A stretch of 5,255 nt of DNA from Nocardia sp. (GCA_013361595.1 JABFXT010000800.1:1-5255); one strand, 5' to 3'; shown: positions 1 to 5,255, numbered from the stretch's first letter. Made by a program: numbers and translations. Notes: generated by a model from the sequence alone, not told the origin.

Positions 1-296
1 TGGTCGGCAACGACGTCTGGTTCGGTAACGGTGTGACGGTGCTGCCCGGGGTGCGGATCGGCCACGGCGCGATCGTCGCGGCCGGTGCCGTGGTCACCCG
101 CGATGTCCCGGATTACGGGATCGTCGGCGGGAATCCGGCCCGGCTGATCCGTTACCGCTACGACGAGCCCGATATCGCCCGGCTGCTGGCCGTGGCCTGG
201 TGGGACTGGCCCGTCGAACACATCACCGCCCATGTGCGCGCGATCATGTCGGGCAGTATCGCCGACCTCGAAGCCGCCGCCGCCGACCTGAATTGA
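1..296 (+). CDS. CatB/Vat-family xenobiotic acetyltransferase, 3' part
   Basis: The gene enters from the left edge; the reading frame begins at base 3 and 97 residues are visible before TGA at 294-296. Hexapeptide-repeat (left-handed beta-helix) sequence is clear: [17 protein letters not shown], then [19 protein letters not shown] and the family signature [16 protein letters not shown]. The tail has the WWDWP motif and the helical [11 protein letters not shown] end typical of CatB (chloramphenicol) and Vat (streptogramin A) O-acetyltransferases, which use acetyl-CoA and work as cytoplasmic trimers. Family members are about 210 residues long, so roughly half, including the catalytic histidine region, lies outside the window. 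Family membership is well supported; the substrate is not, since chromosomal members often have unknown acceptors. The downstream glycosyltransferase starts 12 bp after the stop, suggesting co-transcription. An internal GTG at 33 is not the real start because hexapeptide sequence continues upstream of it. Confidence 0.93.
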   Translation, partial: VGNDVWFGNGVTVLPGVRIGHGAIVAAGAVVTRDVPDYGIVGGNPARLIRYRYDEPDIARLLAVAWWDWPVEHITAHVRAIMSGSIADLEAAAADLN

Positions 297-308
297 GTGG
301 AAACACCA

Positions 309-1484
309 ATGCCTTCCCACCCCGCCCATATCGCGATGGCCGGTATCCCGATCATCAGTCATGTATTGCCGAGTCTGCCGATCATCACCGAACTGGTGGC
401 CCGGGGCCACCGCGTGACCTGCGCCAACGATCCGGTCGTGGCCGATCTGCTCACCGCCACCGGCGCCGAATTCGTGCCCTGTGTCTCCGGTCTGCCGGTC
501 GCCGACAACGATTGGCCCGACGACCCGATCGCCGCGATGGACCTCTTCCTCGACGATGCCGTCGCCGCCCTGCCGCAGCTGGCCGCCGCCTACCGGGACG
601 ACCCGGCCGACCTCTATATGTACGATATCGGCGCGTACGCCGCGCGGGCTCTCGCCGAGGCCCAGGGGCGTCCCGTACTCCAGGTGTCCCCGACCTTCGT
701 GGGCTGGGACGGCTACGAGCAGGAGGTCGCGGCGCAGCTGCGGCAACTGCCGGGCGCCGACGCCCACCGGGCGAAATTCGCCGGGTGGCTCGCCGAATGC
801 GGTGCGGAGACCACCGATGTGGACGCCTTCTCCGGTCTGCCCGGCCGGGCGCTGGCCCTGATACCGCGGGCGATGCAACCGCACGCCGACCGGGTCGACA
901 CCGCCAAGGTGACCTTTGTCGGACCGTGCTTCGGCCCGGATGGGCCGGAGGGCAGCTGGGCTCGTCCGGCCACAGCGGAGAATGTCCTGTTGATCTCGCT
1001 GGGCTCGGCCTACACCCACCGGCCGGAGTTCTACCGGCAGTGCCTGCGCGCCTACGGCGACCTGCCCGGCTGGCATATCGTCCTGCAGATCGGAAAACAC
1101 ACCGACCCCAAAGAGCTCGGTGCCGTCCCGGCCAATGTCGAAGTGCACTCCTGGGTCCCGCAGCGGGCCATCCTGGAACAGGCGGACGCCTTCCTCACCC
1201 ACGCCGGGATGGGCGGGTGTGGTGAAGGCCTGCTGGCGGGTGTCCCGATGATCGCGGTACCGCAGGCGGCCGAACAGTTCCTCAATGCCGACCGGCTGGT
1301 CGAACTCGGGGTGGCCCGTCGTATCGATACCGGTGATGCGACTCCGGAGAACCTGCGGGCGGCCCTGGCCGACCTCGTCGGTGACGCCGGAGTGGCCGCG
1401 CGGTCCGCGCGGTTGCGCGCCGACGCGCGTGCCGAAGGCGGCACGATGCGCGCCGCCGATCTGATCGAGTCGTTGCTGCGCTGA
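309..1484 (+). CDS. OleD/Mgt-type macrolide glycosyltransferase (GT1 family)
   Basis: This 391-residue GT-B enzyme closely resembles, from memory of the sequence, Streptomyces OleD/Mgt, which moves glucose from UDP-glucose to a macrolide hydroxyl and inactivates the drug; relatives in actinomycetes also glycosylate rifamycins. The N-terminal acceptor domain has HIAMAGIPIISHVLPSL: His18, three residues before the conserved Pro, matches the catalytic base, and Asp106 in YMYDIGAY matches its partner. PHADRV (191-196) and LISLGSAY (228-235) are also shared with OleD. The C-terminal donor domain has SWVPQ (281-285), HAGMGGCGEGL (298-308) and PQAAEQ (318-323); Glu322-Gln323 replaces the usual Asp-Gln sugar contact. 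Length is close to the family norm (about 400). ATG 309 is preferred because GTGGA at 297-301 lies 7 bp before it; the in-frame GTG at 297, directly after the upstream stop, would add four residues and has no ribosome binding site. It probably shares a transcript with the acetyltransferase. The actual acceptor is unknown. Confidence 0.93.
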   Translation: MPSHPAHIAMAGIPIISHVLPSLPIITELVARGHRVTCANDPVVADLLTATGAEFVPCVSGLPVADNDWPDDPIAAMDLFLDDAVAALPQLAAAYRDDPADLYMYDIGAYAARALAEAQGRPVLQVSPTFVGWDGYEQEVAAQLRQLPGADAHRAKFAGWLAECGAETTDVDAFSGLPGRALALIPRAMQPHADRVDTAKVTFVGPCFGPDGPEGSWARPATAENVLLISLGSAYTHRPEFYRQCLRAYGDLPGWHIVLQIGKHTDPKELGAVPANVEVHSWVPQRAILEQADAFLTHAGMGGCGEGLLAGVPMIAVPQAAEQFLNADRLVELGVARRIDTGDATPENLRAALADLVGDAGVAARSARLRADARAEGGTMRAADLIESLLR

Positions 1485-1506
1485 GGACGCGCGCACGACG
1501 ACGGAG

Positions 1507-1526
1507 CGAGCCCGGAACGAGCCCGG
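1507..1526. repeat. Short direct repeat in the convergent intergenic gap
   Basis: CGAGCCCGG occurs at 1507-1515 and again at 1518-1526, two bases apart. It lies in the 139-bp gap (1485-1623) between the glycosyltransferase stop and the stop of the left small membrane protein gene, which point towards each other. Complementary CGCGCAC (1490-1496) and GTGCGCG (1542-1548) could pair around a 45-base loop, but there is no T-run, so no convincing terminator can be named in this gap. I see no gene in it. The repeat may be chance in GC-rich DNA. Confidence 0.3.
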
Positions 1527-1623
1527 TACGGCCGAACGGGTGTGCGCGGCCGCCGAAGCGAACGCGCGTACCCGGGACGTCGATCCTGTGGTGGCCGGAC
1601 AGAACTCGGAACGCGGCGGCGGG

Positions 1624-1899
1624 TCAGCCGATCACGGCGTTCATGATGGTACCGGCGCTGGTGGCGATGACACCGCCGATCATGGCTCCGGCCACCATCT
1701 TCGGGGATTCCAGACCGCCGCCGGACCATTTCTCCCAGGCGAACTTGCCGCCGGCGTAGATGATCGCGCAGATTCCGGCGAGCAACACGAACCAGGTGAG
1801 ATACCTGACCAGTTGCAGGAATTTGTCCGAGATGGGGGGTGCTTCGGGTGTGGGGTTACCGATTTGCGCAAGCGTATCGGTCACGGCGGCCAGTATCAT
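1624..1899 (-). CDS. Small two-helix membrane protein, VirB2/TrbC-like architecture (left paralog)
   Basis: This 91-residue protein has no recognised function. It has a polar, proline-rich N-terminal part (residues 1-30, with PTPEAPPISDKF), a first hydrophobic segment (about 34-52), a short loop KFAWEKWSGGGLESPK (52-67), and a second glycine/alanine-rich hydrophobic segment (about 68-90) ending at the C-terminus. No cleavable signal peptide is apparent. Two hydrophobic helices joined by a short charged loop is the layout of mature VirB2/TrbC-like pilins and of some actinobacterial conjugation proteins; that link is inference from architecture only. The gene at 2119-2412 is a clear paralog, transcribed in the opposite direction. 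ATG at 1899 is chosen because an AGAGTGAG stretch lies just upstream and the paralog begins at the equivalent point. The frame stays open to a GTG at 2004, but those 35 codons include TTA, AGA and ACA, unlike the rest of the gene, and look non-coding. Small holin-like or membrane-stress proteins are alternatives. Confidence 0.8.
   Translation of the reverse strand: MILAAVTDTLAQIGNPTPEAPPISDKFLQLVRYLTWFVLLAGICAIIYAGGKFAWEKWSGGGLESPKMVAGAMIGGVIATSAGTIMNAVIG
1639..1683. repeat. Left arm of a 45-bp imperfect inverted repeat
   Basis: This segment, inside the 3' end of the left small membrane protein gene, is the reverse complement of 2350-2394 with a single mismatch (1668 against 2365). The outer 29 bp (1639-1667 against 2366-2394) are identical. 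It encodes the conserved MIGGV-ATSAGTIMN segment. It arises because the two paralogous genes are inverted relative to each other; near-identity even at third codon positions suggests recent duplication or gene conversion. Confidence 0.9.
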
Positions 1900-1943
1900 C
1901 TCGCAGCTCACTCTTGTTTCGGGGTGGGCGGGAACGCTAACGC

Positions 1944-1949
1944 ATCGTA
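1944..1949 (-). promoter_or_regulatory. Possible proximal -10 element for the left membrane protein gene
   Basis: On the minus strand this reads TACGAT, which fits the actinobacterial TANNNT -10 pattern, and would start RNA about 38 bases before the ATG at 1899. The best -35 candidate 17 bp upstream (CTGCGA) matches only three of six consensus bases. The octamer TACGATGC recurs upstream of the lipoprotein gene at 2440-2447. Weak evidence; it is an alternative or addition to the promoter at 2010-2038. Confidence 0.3.
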
Positions 1950-2013
1950 ACCGCTCGCCGGGTCGATCGCAGTAATCCCAGGTCCGGGTAGGTGTTCTGG
2001 TCACCAGCGGTTA
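1948..2013. repeat. 8-bp inverted repeat TAACCGCT/AGCGGTTA in the divergent control region
   Basis: TAACCGCT at 1948-1955 and AGCGGTTA at 2006-2013 are perfect reverse complements 50 bp apart. The right copy overlaps the -10 hexamer of the minus-strand promoter (2010-2015) and the left copy overlaps the TACGAT element (1944-1949). Two binding half-sites or an RNA leader stem are both possible; an 8-bp match could also be chance. Confidence 0.35.
1997..2007. promoter_or_regulatory. Candidate operator palindrome CTGGTCACCAG
   Basis: CTGGT and ACCAG are perfect inverted arms around a single central C. The site sits directly downstream of the minus-strand -10 hexamer, across the expected transcription start near 2003, where a bound repressor would block initiation. 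No regulator gene is visible in the window, so the binding protein is unknown. It may simply be a chance palindrome. Confidence 0.35.
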
Positions 2014-2038
2014 TAGCGTGAAAGTCGCTGCGCGGCAA
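2010..2038 (-). promoter_or_regulatory. Candidate sigma-70-type promoter for the left membrane protein gene
   Basis: Read on the minus strand, TTGCCG (2033-2038) and TATAAC (2010-2015) are separated by exactly 17 bp, matching 4/6 and 5/6 of the TTGACA/TATAAT consensus. Transcription would start near 2003 and give a leader of about 105 bases before ATG 1899. The GTG at 2004 lies almost at that start, so a leaderless extended product is conceivable, but codon use argues against it. No comparably good promoter was found for the plus-strand gene in this spacer; TAGCGT at 2014-2019 is the best -10 candidate. Confidence 0.5.
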
Positions 2039-2105
2039 GAACTTGCGCTGTGCGGGTGCCGGTCTGGATGATGGAGGCGGGGCCGTGGGCCCGCACAGCA
2101 TCGGC

Positions 2106-2112
2106 GAGGGAG
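2106..2112 (+). promoter_or_regulatory. Ribosome binding site deciding the start of the right membrane protein gene
   Basis: GAGGGAG lies 6 bp before the GTG at 2119. No such site precedes the upstream in-frame candidates (GTG 2050, ATG 2068, ATG 2071), so it fixes the start at 2119 and removes a 23-residue N-terminal extension that has no counterpart in the paralog. Confidence 0.7.
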
Positions 2113-2118
2113 CAGACG

Positions 2119-2412
2119 GTGAGCAGCATTGCGGCGTCGGTCTTTGACGCAGTATCGGTATACGCCCAGGTCAGCGATCCCGCTCCGGAGCGGCCGCCGC
2201 TGGCGGACAAGATCGATCAGTTCCTCCGGTACGGTACCTGGCTGGCCAGTCTGTCGGGCACGATCAGCATTATTTTCGCGGGCGCCAAATTCGCCTGGGA
2301 GAAGTGGTCGGGCGGCGGGATGGAATCGCCGAAGATGGTGGCCTCGGCGATGATCGGCGGTGTCGTCGCCACCAGCGCCGGTACCATCATGAACACCGTC
2401 CTGTCCATCTGA
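2119..2412 (+). CDS. Small two-helix membrane protein, VirB2/TrbC-like architecture (right paralog)
   Basis: This 97-residue protein of unknown function is the paralog of the minus-strand gene at 1624-1899. The N-terminal 38 residues are polar and differ from the paralog apart from a proline-rich stretch (PAPERPPLADK against PTPEAPPISDK). After that come a hydrophobic segment (about 40-58), the shared loop KFAWEKWSGGGMESPK (57-72) and a second hydrophobic segment (about 74-96) with MIGGVVATSAGTIMN. From the loop onward the two proteins differ at only a few positions until the last residues (TVLSI against AVIG). The GTG start follows a strong ribosome binding site. The two genes are divergent and share the 1900-2118 spacer, so they may be co-regulated and their products may assemble together. 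A pilin-like or oligomeric membrane role is inference from layout only. A 5-bp GC stem (2413-2417/2427-2431) directly follows the stop but lacks a T-run. Confidence 0.82.
   Translation: MSSIAASVFDAVSVYAQVSDPAPERPPLADKIDQFLRYGTWLASLSGTISIIFAGAKFAWEKWSGGGMESPKMVASAMIGGVVATSAGTIMNTVLSI
2350..2394. repeat. Right arm of the 45-bp imperfect inverted repeat
   Basis: Reverse complement of 1639-1683 with one mismatch; the 29 bp at 2366-2394 are exact. It lies in the 3' part of the right small membrane protein gene and encodes the second hydrophobic segment. The two arms flank about 670 bp containing both gene starts and the whole divergent control region. Confidence 0.9.
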
Positions 2413-2439
2413 GCGGGGCCGCGCCGCCCGCGCGTCCGC

Positions 2440-2445
2440 TACGAT
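2440..2445 (+). promoter_or_regulatory. Possible -10 element for the lipoprotein gene
   Basis: TACGAT fits the TANNNT -10 pattern and would start RNA near 2452, giving a leader of about 55 bases. The region where a -35 box would lie is pure GC-rich sequence with no consensus match. TATCCT at 2461-2466 is a second candidate. Read-through from the membrane protein gene 95 bp upstream is equally possible. Confidence 0.3.
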
Positions 2446-2507
2446 GCAGCTATCTCCGCGTATCCTGCTGGCAGTCCTTCCGACAGCGATGAGCAGGGAG
2501 AATGTCG

Positions 2508-3956
2508 ATGCGCGATATGCCCGCCGCGGTGGCTCCGGATACCGCGGACCAACCGGCGGCCGACCCGTCGCGGATGACCCGGCGTTCGCTGCTCGGCCTC
2601 ATCGCGGTCACCGGGCTGACGGCTTGCGGGGGTGGCGAATCCGGAACCCGGATCGAGCCGTCCGGCTCGCCCGCCGCCCGGCGCGAGGTGGCGACCGACG
2701 CGTACGTCTTCGGTTACCCGATGATCCTCATCGATGCCATTCGCACCCGGGCCCTGCGTACGGTCGCGGTCAACCGCTTCCAGCACAGTTCGGGAATACC
2801 GGACGCGGGTCAACGCACCGTCGTCCGTGTCGACCTGGACAACCTGTACTCGGTGGCATGGCTGGATCTGCGCAAGGAACCGGTGCTCTTCGCGGTGCCC
2901 GACATCCCGGACCGGCGCTGGGTGATGCAGGTGCTCGACGCCTGGTCCAATACCGCCCACACGCCGCGCAATCTGCAGCCGGAGGCCCCGCCCGATATGG
3001 AACCGCCCTACACCTACGCGGTGACCGGGCCCGGATGGAGCGGCACGTTGCCGCCCGGCGTGGTGGAACTGCCGGTGCCCACTCGCGATGCCTGGCTGTA
3101 CGGCCGGATCGAGGTGCGGGGATCGGTGGATGTGCGGGCGGTACGCGATATCCAGGCGCAGCTGCGGCTCGCGCCACTGAGCGCGTGGAACACGCGGGCC
3201 GCCACCGAATCCGACACCATTCCGCATATGGGGGAGTGGTCGGAATCGGTGGGGCAAGCTCCCGTCGCGCAGATGTCGTCCCGGGCGTTTTTCGAGAGGC
3301 TGTGTGAGCTGATGGAGGACAATCCGCCGGCTCCCGCGGACGAACCCGCCATGCGACGGTTCGGCACCATCGGAATCCGGCCCGGCGGCTCGCCGGACGG
3401 GGTGAGCACCGGTGAACTCGACGCGGGTGTCGACGCCGCGAAGAAGCAGCTGGCCGCCTATGTCGACCCCGGCAGCATCATGCGCGACGGCTGGATTCTG
3501 GATATGCGTCTCGGCCGGTACGGCACCGACTACCTGTTGCGGGCTTCGACCGCGGAGCGGGGAGCCGGTGCGAATGTGGCCGAGGCCGTGGTGTACCCGG
3601 CGCTGTTCGAGCAGGCCGACGACAACGGTGTGCCACTGGAGTTCACGCTGCGGTTCCCCCCGGGACAGGTGCCACCGGCCCGGACCTTCTGGTCGCTCAC
3701 CGCGTACGGGGCCGAAGGCTTCCTCGTGCAGAACCCCGCCGGTATCCAGACAGTGGGTCATACCGTGGCGCCGGAACTCGCGCCGGACGGAGCGCTGAAG
3801 CTCGCGGTTCAGGCCGCCGACCCGGGCCCCGGAGTACCGCGATCCAATTGGTTGCCGATACCGGAGCAGGGCCAGTTCTCCCTGGTGCTGCGGGTATACG
3901 ATCCGGAGCCCAGGGTGCTGGACGGTAGTTGGTTTCCACCAGCGCTGGTGCCGTAG
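2508..3956 (+). CDS. DUF1254/DUF1214 domain lipoprotein with Tat-type signal
   Basis: The 482-residue product begins with a twin-arginine lipoprotein signal: MTRRSLLGLIAVTGLTAC, with Arg25-Arg26, a hydrophobic core and the lipobox LTAC whose Cys40 would be lipidated. It should be exported folded and tethered outside the cytoplasmic membrane. The N-terminal DUF1254 domain (about 60-200) shows AYVFGYP, VNRFQH, VDLDNLYSVAWLDL and QVLDAWSNT. The C-terminal DUF1214 domain (about 365-480) shows FWSLTAYGAEGFLVQNP, SNWLPIP, FSLVLRVYDPEP and the terminal GSWFPPA. These families occur fused in many bacteria and have no settled biochemical activity, so none is assigned. ATG 2508 is chosen because AGGGAG (2495-2500) lies 7 bp before it; ATG 2502 would leave a 1-bp spacer, and ATG 2574, directly at MTRRS, has no ribosome binding site. 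It follows the small membrane protein gene by 95 bp and converges with the HNH gene. Confidence 0.9.
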   Translation: MRDMPAAVAPDTADQPAADPSRMTRRSLLGLIAVTGLTACGGGESGTRIEPSGSPAARREVATDAYVFGYPMILIDAIRTRALRTVAVNRFQHSSGIPDAGQRTVVRVDLDNLYSVAWLDLRKEPVLFAVPDIPDRRWVMQVLDAWSNTAHTPRNLQPEAPPDMEPPYTYAVTGPGWSGTLPPGVVELPVPTRDAWLYGRIEVRGSVDVRAVRDIQAQLRLAPLSAWNTRAATESDTIPHMGEWSESVGQAPVAQMSSRAFFERLCELMEDNPPAPADEPAMRRFGTIGIRPGGSPDGVSTGELDAGVDAAKKQLAAYVDPGSIMRDGWILDMRLGRYGTDYLLRASTAERGAGANVAEAVVYPALFEQADDNGVPLEFTLRFPPGQVPPARTFWSLTAYGAEGFLVQNPAGIQTVGHTVAPELAPDGALKLAVQAADPGPGVPRSNWLPIPEQGQFSLVLRVYDPEPRVLDGSWFPPALVP

Positions 3957-4006
3957 ACCGGTCACCGCACACCTCGGCCGGTCCGGGAGCGAGTCCGTGG
4001 CCCGGA
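3956..4006. terminator. Possible bidirectional GC hairpins between convergent genes
   Basis: Two overlapping stems fill the short gap between the lipoprotein stop and the HNH gene stop. GACCGG (3956-3961) pairs with CCGGTC (3978-3983), and TCCGGG (3982-3987) pairs with CCCGGA (4001-4006) around a 13-base loop. The stems share two bases and so are mutually exclusive. Neither is followed by a T-run on either strand, so they would be non-canonical terminators of the kind reported for actinobacteria. Position between converging genes is the main support. Confidence 0.4.
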
Positions 4007-4007
4007 T

Positions 4008-5252
4008 TCAGATATTGGCGCCCTTGGCCCGATTACAGCCGCGGCACAGGATCTGCAGGTTCGCGGCACTGGTGGCGCCACCGCGGCTGAGCGGGATCAC
4101 ATGATCGAATTCCAGATAGTGGCTGTCCCCGCATTCCACGCAGCGGCCGCCGTCGCGCTGCCACACCTCCGCCTTCACCTCCTGGGAGATACTGCGCGAA
4201 TCGCGCTGGCCCGGTGCCAGGACGAGGCGTTTGGCGATGCGGAGTGCCCCCTCCAGCGCGGCCGCGAGGTATTCCGGATCGGCCACGGCGAAGATCGCGC
4301 CGCCGCGCGCCGAGGTGGCCGCGACCACCACGGTGTCGTACTCGGCCGCCACCGAGACGATCCGGGACCACGGCAGTTCGACCCCCGCGCCCGCACCCAC
4401 GAAACGCAACTTCTTGGTGCTCACGATCAACCGGCCGTCGGTGTGCTTGGGCCCGCGGGCCAGCTCCCGGATATGGGTCGCGGTGATATCCAGGTAGACC
4501 AGTTCCTCGGCGTCCAGATGGAGATCCGGGGTCGCGATCGCGGGGATATCACCCTCCCGGAGCCGGGACAGCGCCCGCCCCCGGCCCATCCGCGACCGCA
4601 GTTCGTCGATCAGCGGACCGGCCAGTCCGAGATCGGTGATCGCGTACTCCACATCGTCGTATTCCTCGGCCGTGATCTGTCCGTCGGCGAAGGCGAACGC
4701 GACCCGTCGTTCCACGTATTGCCGCGCCGCCGGTTCCAGCGCGGCACGTGCCGCGGCCGCGTCGATGCGCTGGTAGCGCAGTGAAGCCCACAGGTCCTCC
4801 CACTCCGGGCCCCGCGGTCCGGCGGTGGTGAGCAACCGGGCGGCCCGGGTATGCCAGTGGATGAGGAATTCCTCGGTCTCGGTGACACAGGCGGTACATG
4901 GATGGTGCCCGCCGAAGACCCGGCGCCGGCGGCGCGCGCCACAGCGCTCGCACTCGTGGGCGCCCGTCCGGCCGGCCGGACGCCGTTCGGCGGTCCAGTG
5001 CTCGCCGTCCCACCAGCGCAGCCGCAGGGGATCCTCGGGGTCGCGATACCAGTCGGCGCGGGCGGGATCCGGGGGGGCGGGCAGGCGTACCGGTTCGGTG
5101 GTGGCGAGTCGGCGCAGCGTCACCGTGCCGGGGAGTTGCCGGGTGGGCTGCGGTTCGGCGAAGCGGTCCCAGGGTGCGGCGGGAGCCGTGGCGTCCGGGG
5201 TTTCGTCGAGGCGGCCGACCAGTGGAAGCACTCGCACAACGAGCTGCACCAC
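4008..5252 (-). CDS. HNH endonuclease with DUF2510, zinc-ribbon, TerB-like and PH-like segments
   Basis: The visible 414-residue protein is multidomain. A proline-rich N-terminus is followed by a DUF2510 module (67-87, DWYRDPEDP then WWDGEHWT), a zinc ribbon with Cys101/Cys104 and Cys119/Cys122, and a helical segment (about 150-235) whose FADGQITAEEYDDVEYA recalls TerB-like helical bundles. Next is a beta-rich stretch (about 243-345, GRLIVSTKKLRFVG, ELPWSRIVSV) like bacterial PH/GRAM-type domains. The C-terminal HNH nuclease domain (355-412) has Cys371/Cys374, Asp383-His384, Asn398, Cys403/Cys406 and Asn407, so the metal-binding cysteines and catalytic His are intact. HNH domains cut DNA; the target is unknown. 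The TerB and PH calls are by resemblance only. No secretion signal is seen, so action in the cytoplasm is likely. Two adjacent GTG codons (5252, 5249) could be the start, but the frame is open to the window edge, so the 5' end is uncertain. Less biased codons near the edge suggest the start is close. Confidence 0.85.
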   Translation of the reverse strand: MVQLVVRVLPLVGRLDETPDATAPAAPWDRFAEPQPTRQLPGTVTLRRLATTEPVRLPAPPDPARADWYRDPEDPLRLRWWDGEHWTAERRPAGRTGAHECERCGARRRRRVFGGHHPCTACVTETEEFLIHWHTRAARLLTTAGPRGPEWEDLWASLRYQRIDAAAARAALEPAARQYVERRVAFAFADGQITAEEYDDVEYAITDLGLAGPLIDELRSRMGRGRALSRLREGDIPAIATPDLHLDAEELVYLDITATHIRELARGPKHTDGRLIVSTKKLRFVGAGAGVELPWSRIVSVAAEYDTVVVAATSARGGAIFAVADPEYLAAALEGALRIAKRLVLAPGQRDSRSISQEVKAEVWQRDGGRCVECGDSHYLEFDHVIPLSRGGATSAANLQILCRGCNRAKGANI

Positions 5253-5255
5253 ACG

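Noticed and set aside
200..1225. 341-codon plus-strand frame overlapping the glycosyltransferase
   Set aside because: Arg/Pro/Gly-rich out-of-frame translation of a well-supported glycosyltransferase gene; no recognisable motif.
1485..1623. Rho-independent terminator between the glycosyltransferase and the left membrane protein gene
   Set aside because: Only a 7-bp stem with a 45-base loop and no T-run was found.
1540..1950. 136-codon plus-strand frame opposite the left membrane protein gene
   Set aside because: Glycine-rich antisense translation without motifs; the minus-strand frame is supported by its paralog.
1900..2004. N-terminal extension of the left membrane protein to a GTG at 2004, possibly leaderless
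   Set aside because: The 35 extra codons include TTA, AGA, ACA and GTT, unlike the gene body; the extension has no counterpart in the paralog, and ATG 1899 has a plausible ribosome binding site.
2050..2118. Upstream GTG/ATG starts for the right membrane protein
   Set aside because: None has a ribosome binding site, while GAGGGAG precedes GTG 2119 at ideal spacing and the paralog aligns from about there.
1624..2412. Insertion sequence or transposon ends formed by the inverted repeat
   Set aside because: The repeat arms lie inside coding sequence and encode conserved protein; the middle has no transposase and no target-site duplication is apparent.
2439..3965. Long 508-codon open frame on the minus strand opposite the lipoprotein gene
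   Set aside because: It is the antisense shadow of a clear DUF1254/DUF1214 gene in high-GC DNA; its translation is Arg/His/Gly-rich low-complexity sequence with no domain.

Overview
The window is high-GC DNA with strong G/C at third codon positions, GTG as well as ATG starts and GA-rich ribosome binding sites. Together with actinobacterial families (an OleD-like macrolide glycosyltransferase, a DUF2510 module, a Tat-type DUF1254/DUF1214 lipoprotein), this points to an actinomycete, most likely a Nocardia-like member of the Mycobacteriales. The genus is inference.

Region 1 (1-1484, + strand): the 3' part of a CatB/Vat-type acetyltransferase is followed after 12 bp by a complete OleD/Mgt-type glycosyltransferase. 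The two probably form one transcript. Both families inactivate antibiotics (chloramphenicol or streptogramin A acetylation; macrolide, possibly rifamycin, glycosylation), so this looks like a small intrinsic drug-modification operon.

Region 2 (1624-2412): two small paralogous membrane proteins of 91 and 97 residues are transcribed divergently from a shared 219-bp control region. Each has a short polar N-terminal part, two predicted membrane segments, and a nearly invariant block (KFAWEKWSGGG, ESPKMVA, AMIGGV, ATSAGTIMN). The 3' parts of the genes form a 45-bp inverted repeat with one mismatch. Architecturally they resemble VirB2/TrbC-like small pilin subunits, but no other secretion gene is visible. 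This is the least explained part of the window. The control region holds a recognisable -35/-10 promoter for the left gene, an 11-bp palindrome and an 8-bp inverted repeat.

Region 3 (2508-3956, + strand): a DUF1254/DUF1214 protein with a twin-arginine lipoprotein signal, probably exported and anchored on the outer face of the membrane.

Region 4 (4008-5252, - strand, 5' end possibly outside the window): a multidomain protein with DUF2510, a four-cysteine zinc ribbon, a helical TerB-like segment, a bacterial PH-like segment and a C-terminal HNH nuclease domain. It converges on the lipoprotein gene across about 50 bp that contain GC-rich hairpins. No tRNA, rRNA, CRISPR array or insertion sequence was seen, and no gene-free stretch exceeds 300 bp.
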